A stretch of DNA of 27,060 bases from CAJQHT01 sp038123275 (GTDB lineage: Bacteria; Pseudomonadota; Alphaproteobacteria; Rickettsiales; UBA1997). Positions 1 through 7,927 of the stretch are shown in pieces; within the stretch, counting starts at the first letter, position 1; each line of letters opens with the position of its first letter. Made by a program: the position numbers and the translations under genes. The stretch covers positions 1 through 27,060 of the forward strand of contig JAYORG010000017.1 of the NCBI GenBank assembly GCA_038123275.1, given 5' to 3'. The notes under the pieces were generated by a model, which was not told the DNA's origin, did no database searches, and saw only the letters and a list, made by a program, of their open reading frames with translations.

Positions 1-76
1 CTTCACCATGAACAAGGGAAAAGGGCAATAAAATCAATAATGATAATGTTAAAAGATATTGTGTTATTTTTCTCAT
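1..76 (-). CDS. N-terminus of an exported protein, cut by the window edge
   Basis: An ATG at 76-74 on the minus strand opens a reading frame that runs off the left edge after 25 codons. The visible peptide begins MRKITQYL and continues into a leucine-rich hydrophobic core, followed by PFSLVHGE. This is a classic Sec signal peptide: basic start, hydrophobic stretch, then small and polar residues. The mature protein is outside the window, so no function can be given. It lies 76 bases downstream of another minus-strand gene for a secreted protein, so the two may be co-transcribed. The confidence rests only on the good signal-peptide shape and orientation. Confidence 0.5.
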   Translation of the reverse strand, partial: MRKITQYLLTLSLLILLPFSLVHGE

Positions 77-152
77 ATCTATAAAGCCAGTAAATTAGTT
101 GTTATCTTATAATTATAACATATATCTTAATTCACTACAACATATATTTAGT

Positions 153-974
153 TTAATTCCAAATAGTAATATATCCACGATACTGTTTACCATCTTTAGT
201 ATTCATGGCTTTATAAAAATGCTCAAGTTTTATCCAATACCAAGGGTTTTTATGTCCAGCTACATCCATCACTAAAATAGAGTCACTTATTTGGTCATAG
301 GCAACTATTGGAGATATATGTCCAGAAACCTTTAGACCAACTGTTTTTCCTTGGAAATTAGCCAATATATACTTTTCCTTGTCATTTAGGATTTTTTGTA
401 TTGTATTTCTAAAATTATTTATATCTTTATCCCTTATTTTAGAAACATGGTTAATTTTAACATTCAAGTCGTATGATTTTTGAAGTATTTTAGCTAGATG
501 ATTCAGAGATAAACCAGGATCTATGTTGGACTTATCGTCAGATAAATTCTTTAATTCAATAATTTTCTGATCTTTTATTTTGTCAGTTTTTTTATTAAGA
601 AAAGTAATTTGTGAATAAGATTTGAAGGGTGCAGATCCTCCTCCAAAAATATCTGGCTTGGTAATCTCCAATTCTTTTTGACTCTTTATTTGATTTTTTT
701 CACTTCTAATTGCATTTAAAATAATAACAGAGCTAGCAATACCACAATAAAGTGGATTTATCTGTGGTTGAAAGAAATTTGCTAATTGATAAAAATCATT
801 TTTATATTTACTTTGTTGCAATCTTTTTATGCCTTCATCACTATTCCATTTTTCAACTACTATTTCATTTTGATTAGAAAACTGACTTGGAGAGAATTCC
901 AGATAATTTGCATTTGCAGATATGTTTATGCAAATTATATTTACTAAGATTAAAAAAAGAAAATTTTTATACAT
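153..974 (-). CDS. Exported phytochelatin-synthase-like cysteine peptidase
   Basis: A 273-residue protein with an N-terminal signal peptide (about residues 1-22, ending ISANA) followed by a phytochelatin synthase catalytic domain. The triad is visible: Cys77 in NPLYCGIASS, His219 in SGHISPIVAYD and Asp237 in ILVMDVAG. In this family the Cys forms a gamma-glutamylcysteine acyl-enzyme from glutathione. Eukaryotic enzymes then transfer it to a second glutathione to make phytochelatins. Bacterial half-size members lack the Cys-rich C-terminal region, as here, and mainly act as glutathione peptidases. The insert between residues 100 and 150 is Lys/Asp-rich and probably a surface loop. The signal peptide implies action in the periplasm or outside the cell. 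Metal detoxification, glutathione scavenging or a role toward the host are all possible. The family call is confident; the substrate is inferred. Confidence 0.85.
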   Translation of the reverse strand: MYKNFLFLILVNIICINISANANYLEFSPSQFSNQNEIVVEKWNSDEGIKRLQQSKYKNDFYQLANFFQPQINPLYCGIASSVIILNAIRSEKNQIKSQKELEITKPDIFGGGSAPFKSYSQITFLNKKTDKIKDQKIIELKNLSDDKSNIDPGLSLNHLAKILQKSYDLNVKINHVSKIRDKDINNFRNTIQKILNDKEKYILANFQGKTVGLKVSGHISPIVAYDQISDSILVMDVAGHKNPWYWIKLEHFYKAMNTKDGKQYRGYITIWN

Positions 975-1028
975 ATTTTTAGTTTAAAATATTTCGCGTG
1001 AAACTATTTGTATTAAGAAAAAAATTAA

Positions 1029-1640
1029 TTAGTTAATATTACTTAAAGACTCAATAGCAAATTTAACCCCTTTTTCATGGTTCCAAATATAGGAAATAAC
1101 AGCAATAAAATCAGCGCCATTTTCTATTAATTTAGAATAATTATTATCATTTATTCCACCAATACAAACATTAGGAATATTAATAAAATCATCACACCAT
1201 TTTAGTAGCTCTAAAGTAGGGTGTCCTTGAGATTGTTTAGTTTTGCTTGGAAAAAATGCGCCAAGAGATACATAATTGGCGCCATTTTGAGCTGTATTCA
1301 TAATTTTGTCTCTTGAATCATAGCAGCTAGAGCCAATAATAAAATCTTTACTAGTGCTATTTCTGGCATTTTTAACATCACCATCATTTCCCCCTAGATG
1401 AACGCCATTAGCCCCAACTTTTAAGGCCAAGTCAAGGCGATCATTTAAAATAAAAGGTACTTGATATTTTTGACAAATTTTAATTATTTGAGTCGAGTTA
1501 TTAATGATCTCATTATCAGTAATATCTTTTAAGCGTAGTTGAAAAACAGAAATTTTTTTTGTGGACAATGCTATTTCTAGCTTAATTAGGAAGTCTTTTA
1601 AGTTTATTTTTGGTGGGCTAATCAAGTATAATTTAGCCAT
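1029..1640 (-). CDS. thiE: Thiamine phosphate synthase (ThiE/TenI family)
   Basis: A 203-residue TIM-barrel protein, close to the usual ThiE length. ThiE joins hydroxymethylpyrimidine pyrophosphate to thiazole phosphate to give thiamine phosphate. Family landmarks appear in order: QLRLKD (diphosphate/Mg region), FILNDRLDLA, the GANGVHLGG segment, IIGSSCYD, YVSLGAFFPSKTK and the phosphate-binding CIGGI near the C-terminus. VHLGG replaces the more common VHLGQ, and TenI-like regulators share this fold, so a TenI-type role cannot be excluded. The gene starts 16 bases after the ftsZ stop on the same strand and is probably co-transcribed with ftsZ. No other thiamine gene is adjacent; thiS lies about 16 kb away on the same strand. 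Confidence 0.82.
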   Translation of the reverse strand: MAKLYLISPPKINLKDFLIKLEIALSTKKISVFQLRLKDITDNEIINNSTQIIKICQKYQVPFILNDRLDLALKVGANGVHLGGNDGDVKNARNSTSKDFIIGSSCYDSRDKIMNTAQNGANYVSLGAFFPSKTKQSQGHPTLELLKWCDDFINIPNVCIGGINDNNYSKLIENGADFIAVISYIWNHEKGVKFAIESLSNIN

Positions 1641-1656
1641 TGGTAATAATGTTTTG

Positions 1657-3273
1657 TTAGCCGTTATTTTTTTCCTTTTTTCTAAAGAAAGCAGGAATAT
1701 TTAAAACATCATCTTCTGATTTTAAATTATCACCAGAAGCAGTACTAGTAGTAATGTCTTCTTTTGGTAATTCTTCTATTATGTTGTCATGAAAACTAAA
1801 ATCTAAAACTTCTTGTTCTTCTTCTTGCTTTGGTTCTTCAGGTTCTTCTTCAGATATTTTATCATTTTGATTTACTTCTTCTTTTTTATTTTTCTTGCTT
1901 GTGCCAGTAATAAATCTAAATAGACTAAATCCACTTTCTTCTTTGTCATCTGCTGCTTCTGGCGTTTCTATTTCTTGAGTAGGCTGAGTATTTTCTTTTT
2001 CTTCCTCTATTGGTGTAAAGTTATTAGCGGCAACAGTTTCAAATTGCTTATCTGAAGAATTATCATTGCTAGCTTCAATATTTTGAGTATCAACAGTATT
2101 TTCTTTGCCATTATTAATTTTAACCTTACTTTGTTCTGTTTGAATAAAGTTATCTAAATTTATTTTTGGTTTAAAATCACTAGACCCTATTTTTTGAGGA
2201 TTTGTACCAATATCTTCAATCCCTTGAGGGTCAAAAAATGCTGGTGTATTTGCTTCTTGCTCTTCACCTTCATTTTCTTGTGAAACATCATTTTTTACCT
2301 CATCATCTTGTACATCAATTCCGGTAGCAACTACTGAAACTCTAATTTTACCTTTCATATCTTCATTAAAGGCAGATCCAAAAATAATATTAGCATTTTC
2401 ATCAACTTGTTTTCTAATTTCATTAACAGCTTGATCTGCTTCAAATAAAGTCATGTCAGTACCACCTGTCATATTAACCAATACGCCTTTTGCTCCTTGA
2501 ATTGAAACATCATCCAAAAGAGGGTTAGAAATTGCTTCTTGGCAAGCATTAACAGCTCTATTTTCGCCTTCAGCCTCACCAGTTCCCATCATGGCTTTAC
2601 CCATTTTGGTCATAATTGTTTTAATGTCGGCAAAGTCAAGATTAACAAGGCCAGGCATGGTAATTAAATCGGTAATACCTCTCACACCAGCATGAAGAAC
2701 ATGATCAGCCATTTTAAAAGCAGATTCAAAAGTAGTTTTCTCGTTGGCAATTCTAAATAGATTTTGATTTGGAATTATTATTAGAGTATCAACATATTTT
2801 TTTAACTCTTCTATGCCGTTAATTGCAGCTTCCATACGATATTTTCCTTCAAATTCAAATGGTTTAGTTACAACTCCAACCGTAAGGATATCTTTCTCTT
2901 TAGCTAATTTTGCAATAACTGGAGCCGCTCCAGTACCGGTTCCACCACCCATTCCAGCAGTGATAAACACCATATTATTACCATCTAAATATTTATTAAT
3001 TTCATTAACATTTTCTTCTGCCGCTGCTTTACCTCTATCAGGAAATGATCCAGCACCAAGGCCTTTTGTAGTATTAAGACCAAGTTGAATTCTATTTGAA
3101 GAAAGAGAATTTTGTAGGGATTGTGCATCAGTGTTAGCAGCAATAAATTCAACACCTTCTAGATTAGATGTAATCATGTTATTTAAAGCATTACCTCCAG
3201 CTCCACCAATTCCAAAAACAGATATTTTTGGTTTAATTACTTTTGGTTGTGGAACGGTAATATTTAATGACAT
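1657..3273 (-). CDS. ftsZ: Cell division GTPase FtsZ with a long acidic linker
   Basis: FtsZ is the tubulin homologue that polymerises into the division ring on the cytoplasmic face of the membrane. The nucleotide-binding GAGGNA is at residues 24-29 and the tubulin signature GGGTGTG at 109-115. The catalytic T7-loop region NLDFADI follows near residue 210. The GTPase core ends around residue 325. A roughly 190-residue Glu/Gln/Asn/Ser-rich linker follows, and the conserved C-terminal peptide NIPAFFRKK (about 525-533) binds FtsA or similar partners. At 538 residues it is long compared with E. coli (383), but extended linkers are usual in alphaproteobacteria. It is the first gene of a probable ftsZ-thiE unit. 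No ftsA or ftsQ is adjacent, so the dcw cluster is broken up here. Confidence 0.98.
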   Translation of the reverse strand: MSLNITVPQPKVIKPKISVFGIGGAGGNALNNMITSNLEGVEFIAANTDAQSLQNSLSSNRIQLGLNTTKGLGAGSFPDRGKAAAEENVNEINKYLDGNNMVFITAGMGGGTGTGAAPVIAKLAKEKDILTVGVVTKPFEFEGKYRMEAAINGIEELKKYVDTLIIIPNQNLFRIANEKTTFESAFKMADHVLHAGVRGITDLITMPGLVNLDFADIKTIMTKMGKAMMGTGEAEGENRAVNACQEAISNPLLDDVSIQGAKGVLVNMTGGTDMTLFEADQAVNEIRKQVDENANIIFGSAFNEDMKGKIRVSVVATGIDVQDDEVKNDVSQENEGEEQEANTPAFFDPQGIEDIGTNPQKIGSSDFKPKINLDNFIQTEQSKVKINNGKENTVDTQNIEASNDNSSDKQFETVAANNFTPIEEEKENTQPTQEIETPEAADDKEESGFSLFRFITGTSKKNKKEEVNQNDKISEEEPEEPKQEEEQEVLDFSFHDNIIEELPKEDITTSTASGDNLKSEDDVLNIPAFFRKKEKNNG

Positions 3274-3438
3274 GCTTTTGTAGTGATATTTGTTAATTAA
3301 TTACAACTACAAAGTACTTTAATTTCCTCAATTAAAAGTTACAACAAATAAATTTTGACTTATACAAAAGGTAAGACAAAAACCAATATTAATAGGACTC
3401 AACATTAGCATCGGGCAGGTTAGCTGAAATTTATAAAT

Positions 3439-3804
3439 TTACTCATAAACGATACCTTGGTAGTTATCTTTAAATTTCTCTTGATTACTTTCATTTACTT
3501 TTTCAACCCAACTTTGATTATTTCTTTGCTGTGTATTATTTATTGGTACAAAAATAGTGTTATTATCTATTACCAGCTCATTGGGAATTCTCATTTCAAA
3601 AGGAGAAATTTTAGATACTCTTCTAGAAAATTCTACGTCATCACCAACAATAAAATATTCATCTCCTATATTTCTCATATTAATTACGGTTAAAAGTGCT
3701 ATTGCAGTTGTGATATCATAGCCAAAGAAAAATTGTTGTTGCGAGCTAATCCAACCAGTATTATTTATTATTTGGTCATTTTCATCTGCAAATACATATC
3801 TCAT
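3439..3804 (-). CDS. Unrecognised 121-residue protein
   Basis: The frame opens with ATG at 3804, giving MRYVFADENDQIINNTGW, and ends at a TAA. The start codon overlaps the TGA of the upstream reading frame (3803-3801) in an ATGA arrangement typical of translationally coupled genes. The product has no signal peptide or clear membrane segment. It has a hydrophobic patch (ITTAIALLTVINM) and an Asn/Gln-rich C-terminal third. I do not recognise the family. The overlap with the preceding frame suggests the two products work together or that both belong to one decayed locus. Residue composition looks like real protein rather than random reading. The reverse-strand frames here look like shadows. Confidence 0.5.
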   Translation of the reverse strand: MRYVFADENDQIINNTGWISSQQQFFFGYDITTAIALLTVINMRNIGDEYFIVGDDVEFSRRVSKISPFEMRIPNELVIDNNTIFVPINNTQQRNNQSWVEKVNESNQEKFKDNYQGIVYE

Positions 3805-4010
3805 GGCGCTATTTTTTGTTTCCGTGTAGCGTTTATATTTGCCATTATGTCTAGAGTAGGCTTTGCTAAACTTAGTGATTTTTCTTCAAGAACACTGTTC
3901 ATGCTAAGGGTATAAGCATCCTTAAAAAACATACACATTTTATTGGTTAGCTCGCTAGTAACCGGAAATTTAAAATATCTACGATCTAATAAATCTGCTT
4001 GATTATACCC
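3801..4010 (-). pseudogene. Frame-shifted continuation of the 4003-4410 gene
   Basis: Directly after codon TGG of the 4003-4410 gene, the sequence reads on in another frame from about 4007 to a TGA at 3803-3801, for about 68 codons with protein-like composition: YNQADLLDRRYFKFPV, then MCMFFKDAYTLSMNSVLEEK. Removing one G from the GGG at 4008-4010 would join both frames into one 202-codon gene whose TGA overlaps the next ATG. This frame has no strong independent start; the first ATG is 44 codons before the stop. The simplest reading is a single-base insertion in a G run. That could be a recent inactivating mutation, a sequencing error or a recoding site. Confidence 0.5.
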
Positions 4011-4410
4011 ACTTGGTTGTAATTACTAAATGAGCAAAAACAAAATCTTCATATCTAAATGACTTATCTATACTTTTTGTCATTGCTCCGTATATTTCAT
4101 AAACTCCAGCTCTTTTTAAGGCAGATCTTGATAGTATTTTTCTTGCCTCAATAATTAAGCTAGGATTAACAGAACTATGTTTTAAAACTAAATTTAAATC
4201 TTTAACTCTTTGTATTACACCTTCTTCTGCAGTATTTAAGTCGCGATTAAAAGTACATACACCTTGATAGGGGTTAAAGATCATCAAAGCTAAATATTGT
4301 AAATTTCTACTAGATATTTCTACTATTTTAAATTTACCATTTATTTTTTTATCACCTCTAAGAAGAAATTCGCTATGTTTTTCATATGCAGATCTTTCAT
4401 ATTCTGACAT
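4003..4410 (-). CDS. Unrecognised protein, probably frameshifted at its 3' end
   Basis: A 135-residue frame from the ATG at 4410, beginning MSEYERSAYEKHSEF and ending VITTKWV. No signal peptide or membrane segment is seen; helix-forming charged stretches alternate with a short hydrophobic patch (YLALMIFNPYQG). The same frame stays open for 32 codons upstream of the ATG, back to a TAG at 4509-4507 inside the palindrome. That stretch reads like protein (VKNISKPFKLISRIL) but has no ATG, GTG or TTG, so the original 5' end may be lost. The last five residues come from reading past a likely frameshift, as described for 3801-4010. Function is unknown. This looks like a decaying gene or an unrecognised family. 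Confidence 0.5.
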   Translation of the reverse strand: MSEYERSAYEKHSEFLLRGDKKINGKFKIVEISSRNLQYLALMIFNPYQGVCTFNRDLNTAEEGVIQRVKDLNLVLKHSSVNPSLIIEARKILSRSALKRAGVYEIYGAMTKSIDKSFRYEDFVFAHLVITTKWV

Positions 4411-4500
4411 TGTTACTAGAGCCCTAATATTAGATTGGTAGGATGATTCTAGTGATTTTGATAATATTCTTGATATTAGTTTAAAAGGTTTACTAATGTT

Positions 4501-4538
4501 TTTTACCTAAACTTTATTTAAATAAAGTTTAGGTAAAA
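4501..4538. repeat. Perfect 38-bp palindrome
   Basis: The sequence TTTTACCTAAACTTTATTT is followed immediately by its exact reverse complement. It sits 56 bases past the end of the penicillin-binding protein gene and just before the unknown gene at 4003-4410, both on the minus strand. It could fold as a long AT-rich hairpin and end PBP transcription. However, the T run lies on the 5' side of the stem on both strands, and no U-tract follows either 3' arm. It is therefore not a textbook intrinsic terminator. A dyad binding site for a protein is an alternative. Confidence 0.6.
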
Positions 4539-4594
4539 TTATTATGACTTAATCTAAAAAATAAACTAAAATTTACATTTAAGTGGATTAATTT

Positions 4595-6343
4595 CTAAAT
4601 TTGTCGAGCAATATCAGCAAAAATTTTGGCTGGAATGGTGCCACCTGAGATATTATTAGTTGGGGAGTTATCATCATTTCCAATCCAAACACCAATAACA
4701 TGATCATCATTAAAACCAATAAACCAAGCATCTTGGAAGTTTTGAGTTGTGCCAGTTTTGCCATAAATATTTTGTGCTACATTAGCATTTTTTCCGGTTC
4801 CGTTAACCACTACACTTCGTAAAATTTCTTTTAATTCATAGATCTTTTCTTCATCAATTACCTGCCCAATTCCTGAAGATTGTCTTTCATATAAAATTTC
4901 ATCATTACTATTTATTTTAGTAATTTGATAAGGGATAACACCTTGCCCATTATTGGCAATGACACTAAAAGCACTAACTAATTCCAACAAGCTAACTTGC
5001 ATTGTGCCTAGCGATGTTGTTGGGTCATGCTTGTCAATATCAGCAAAAACTCCCATTTTGCGAGAGTTTTTAATTAAACTATCTTTATCAATATTTTGAA
5101 ATAATTGTACAGCCACAGAGTTCAAGGACTTAGCAAAGGCTTCTTTTATTGTTACTTCACCGTAATATTTTTTATTGTAATTTTCTGGCTGCCAGTTGCC
5201 AATATTAATAATTTTATCTTCAACAATATCTTCAATTGAAATGCCTTCTAATATGGCTTGTAAATAAATAAAAGTTTTAAATATTGAGCCAGGTTGTCTT
5301 TTAGAATAAATAGCTCTATTGAACTGGCTTTGTTGGTAATTTTTTCCTCCAATCATGGCCTTGATAGCCCCGTCTTTTCTCATTACTATTGTAGAAATTT
5401 GACTTTTTCCTAATTTGGTACGGTAGTTTTTGGCATATTTATCAATGACATCTTCTGTAATATTTTGAATTTTTTGATCCAGAGTTGTTTGAACTTTAAA
5501 GAATTTAGATTTTTTCTGATTATTTGATAAATAATAGTCAAAATTTTCAGTTACATAATCAGCAAAATAAAGCCTTTGCAATTTATCGGTTTTATAATTT
5601 ATTTCTTCGCCAAAAATACCTAAATCTTTTTCACTTAAATATCCAGCATTAACCATATTAACCAAAACCTGATTAGCCCTTCCTTCTGCCAAATCTTTAT
5701 TGCGAGTAGGGGATAGTTTTGAAGGGGCTTTTAATAAGCCAGCAAGCATTGCTGCTTGATTTAGGTCGATATTGGAAATTTTTTTATTAAAATAATATTT
5801 ACTGGCACTAGAAATTCCATAATTTCCAGCACCAAAATAAGCTCTATTTAAATAAAGAGTAAGAATTTGTTCTTTGCCAAATATTTTTTCAAGTTTAATA
5901 GCTAATAATAATTCTTGGATTTTTCTTTTTAAGGTTCTGCTTGAATCAAAATAAAGCAATTTTACTAATTGCTGAGTTATTGTACTTCCTCCTTGCACTA
6001 CTCTACCAGCTTTTAAGTTAGTATAAAAAGCCCTTATAATGCCAAAAATATCAAAGCCTATATGTTTAAAGAATTTTCTATCTTCAGTAGCAATAACTGC
6101 ATCAACCAAATATTGAGGAATTTCACTGTAAGTTACTTGATTGTCATAAACATCACCAAGAGTAGTTATTTTATGATTATTAGAATATTGAACTTCAATT
6201 ATTTTTTTGTCATTTGCAACTTCTATCTCATTTATCGATGGCAAATCATGATAATAATAAGCAAATACAATAACTCCTGCCACAAAAGCAAATGGAGTTA
6301 GGATGGCTAGATATTTAAAAATGAATTTTAATAATTTAGACAT
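4595..6343 (-). CDS. Class A penicillin-binding protein (transglycosylase and transpeptidase)
   Basis: A bifunctional peptidoglycan synthase that polymerises lipid II glycans and cross-links peptides in the periplasm. Residues 9-30 form the N-terminal membrane anchor. The GT51 transglycosylase domain (about 60-225) carries the catalytic Glu87 in ATEDRKFF and the QGGSTITQQLVK motif at 117-128. The transpeptidase domain has all three motifs: SIFK at 353-356, SLN at 406-408 and KTG at 529-531. At 582 residues it is shorter than E. coli PBP1A or PBP1B and lacks their accessory domains, so a specific mrcA or pbpC name is not given. It is transcribed divergently from pabB across 94 bases. Its presence suggests the organism makes cross-linked murein. 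Confidence 0.93.
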   Translation of the reverse strand: MSKLLKFIFKYLAILTPFAFVAGVIVFAYYYHDLPSINEIEVANDKKIIEVQYSNNHKITTLGDVYDNQVTYSEIPQYLVDAVIATEDRKFFKHIGFDIFGIIRAFYTNLKAGRVVQGGSTITQQLVKLLYFDSSRTLKRKIQELLLAIKLEKIFGKEQILTLYLNRAYFGAGNYGISSASKYYFNKKISNIDLNQAAMLAGLLKAPSKLSPTRNKDLAEGRANQVLVNMVNAGYLSEKDLGIFGEEINYKTDKLQRLYFADYVTENFDYYLSNNQKKSKFFKVQTTLDQKIQNITEDVIDKYAKNYRTKLGKSQISTIVMRKDGAIKAMIGGKNYQQSQFNRAIYSKRQPGSIFKTFIYLQAILEGISIEDIVEDKIINIGNWQPENYNKKYYGEVTIKEAFAKSLNSVAVQLFQNIDKDSLIKNSRKMGVFADIDKHDPTTSLGTMQVSLLELVSAFSVIANNGQGVIPYQITKINSNDEILYERQSSGIGQVIDEEKIYELKEILRSVVVNGTGKNANVAQNIYGKTGTTQNFQDAWFIGFNDDHVIGVWIGNDDNSPTNNISGGTIPAKIFADIARQI

Positions 6344-6437
6344 TGATCTAAAATAAATTAATAAGTAACTTGTTGATAAGTCCTAAAGACTTAGATTACC
6401 ATATTTACATATTTTTTTTAATTTGCAGTAAAAATTA

Positions 6438-7718
6438 ATGTTCAAGAAGATTCCTTGGGTAAATCCCTTAAAGTTAGCCAAAGCTATATCTCTAGATGCA
6501 TCTTACAAAGATAATTGGGCTTTTCTTTACAGTGGTCTTCATAAAAATATTAAGCAGTCTAAATCTTATTTAGCTCTTTATCCCAAACAAGAGTTAGCTG
6601 TAAATAATTTTGACGATCTAGAATTATCATTAAGATCATCAAAAGGAATGTGGCTTGGCTATTTAGGGTATGGTTTAAAAAATAAGTTAGAAGATCTACG
6701 TCATGATGAGGAATTTAAAATAAATTTGCCAGATTTATGGTTTGTTAATTTTAATTTGGTCTTAGAATTTAATCATGACAAGAAGCGTATCAAATGTTTT
6801 TGTGCAGATAAATCATATTTAAAAAAATTACCAAATATTATCAATAGTCCTGTTGATGAAGATATTGAGGTTAGAAATCTAAATTCAAATTTTAGCAAAG
6901 AAGAATATTTAGAAAAAGTGCAAGATATTAAAGATAGAATCATTAATGGTGATTTATATCAAGCTAATTTAACTAGAAAATTTTATGGTAAAATAGAAGT
7001 CAAAAATAAATTTGATCTCTTTTTAAAATTAAATAAAGTTAGCCCTAGTAATTACAGTACTTTTTTTAAGTTAAATGAAAATTACATTATTTCATCTAGC
7101 CCAGAATTATTTCTTAAAATCAATAAAAGAGGCAAGATTAAATCTTCACCAATTAAAGGTACTGCACCACGTTTTAGGGATAAAAAACAAGATGTTAAGA
7201 GTAAGAATTTTTTGCGCAATTGCGACAAGGAGAAGGCAGAAAATCTTATGATTGTTGATCTAGTTAGAAACGATTTAAGTAGAAGTTGCAAGGTTAACTC
7301 AGTTCAAGTTAAAAACCTCTTTAAAGTTGATAGCTACAAAACATTACATCATATGTCTTCAGATGTTTTTGGAACTAGGAGTAAAAAAATAAACAACATA
7401 GATGTTATTAAAAATTGTTTTCCACCAGCTTCTATGACTGGTGCTCCAAAAATTAAAGCCATGGAAGTTTGTAGTGATTTAGAAAAAGTCAAAAGAGGAG
7501 TTTACAGTGGTGCAGTTGGATTAATCACTAAAAATGAATGCAAATTATCAGTCGTAATTCGTACATTAATGATACAAGATAATAATTTTGAATTTCAAGT
7601 TGGAGGAGCAATAACTCATGGTTCTAATCCAGAGCTAGAATGGAAAGAAACAATTAATAAAGCTAAAGGAATTGCTAAGACAATCGGAATAAATTTAGAA
7701 AAATTAAAAAAAATTTAA
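6438..7718 (+). CDS. pabB: Aminodeoxychorismate synthase component I (PabB)
   Basis: PabB converts chorismate with ammonia to 4-amino-4-deoxychorismate, the first step from chorismate toward p-aminobenzoate and folate. The 426-residue protein has the chorismate-binding core at about 155-420, with GDLYQANLTRKF, SSSPELFLK, the PIKGT motif, LVRNDLSR, HHMSS, PPASMTGAPK and GGAITHGSNPELEW. The Lys in PIKGT (Lys240) separates PabB from anthranilate synthase TrpE, which has Ala there. Spacing and length fit PabB (453 residues in E. coli). No pabA, pabC or other folate gene is in the window, so the amidotransferase partner must be encoded elsewhere. An A/T-only inverted stretch spans the stop codon and may weakly terminate transcription. 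Confidence 0.92.
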   Translation: MFKKIPWVNPLKLAKAISLDASYKDNWAFLYSGLHKNIKQSKSYLALYPKQELAVNNFDDLELSLRSSKGMWLGYLGYGLKNKLEDLRHDEEFKINLPDLWFVNFNLVLEFNHDKKRIKCFCADKSYLKKLPNIINSPVDEDIEVRNLNSNFSKEEYLEKVQDIKDRIINGDLYQANLTRKFYGKIEVKNKFDLFLKLNKVSPSNYSTFFKLNENYIISSSPELFLKINKRGKIKSSPIKGTAPRFRDKKQDVKSKNFLRNCDKEKAENLMIVDLVRNDLSRSCKVNSVQVKNLFKVDSYKTLHHMSSDVFGTRSKKINNIDVIKNCFPPASMTGAPKIKAMEVCSDLEKVKRGVYSGAVGLITKNECKLSVVIRTLMIQDNNFEFQVGGAITHGSNPELEWKETINKAKGIAKTIGINLEKLKKI

Positions 7719-7784
7719 TTTTTTTTAGACCAAATGCTTTAAGATAGTTTATTTTTAAGGCTAAAAGGTATAACAGTGTAGATC

Positions 7785-7811
7785 TTGACATTTACATCTA
7801 GAATTTATAAC
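7785..7811 (+). promoter_or_regulatory. Possible promoter upstream of the DAACS carrier
   Basis: A perfect TTGACA at 7785-7790 is followed after 15 bases by TATAAC at 7806-7811. The spacer is shorter than the preferred 17, which lowers confidence. A short dyad, TAGAT and ATCTA, brackets the -35 box and could be an operator. Transcription from here would give a leader of about 110 bases before the ATG at 7928. That leader contains an imperfect hairpin around 7860-7890 and no recognised riboswitch. Confidence 0.3.
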
Positions 7812-7927
7812 ATCTTTCGTTCCTATTTATCTTACAAATAAGGTTAATTAGAAGTTAATAGATAGCGCGGGAGTAAGCTTTAATGCTATTAGTTTCACAT
7901 TTTATACTAACAAATTTTAATTAATTT

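Noticed and set aside
1641..1656. TPP riboswitch in front of thiE
   Set aside because: The ftsZ-thiE gap is only 16 bases, and no TPP motif was seen before ftsZ or thiS.
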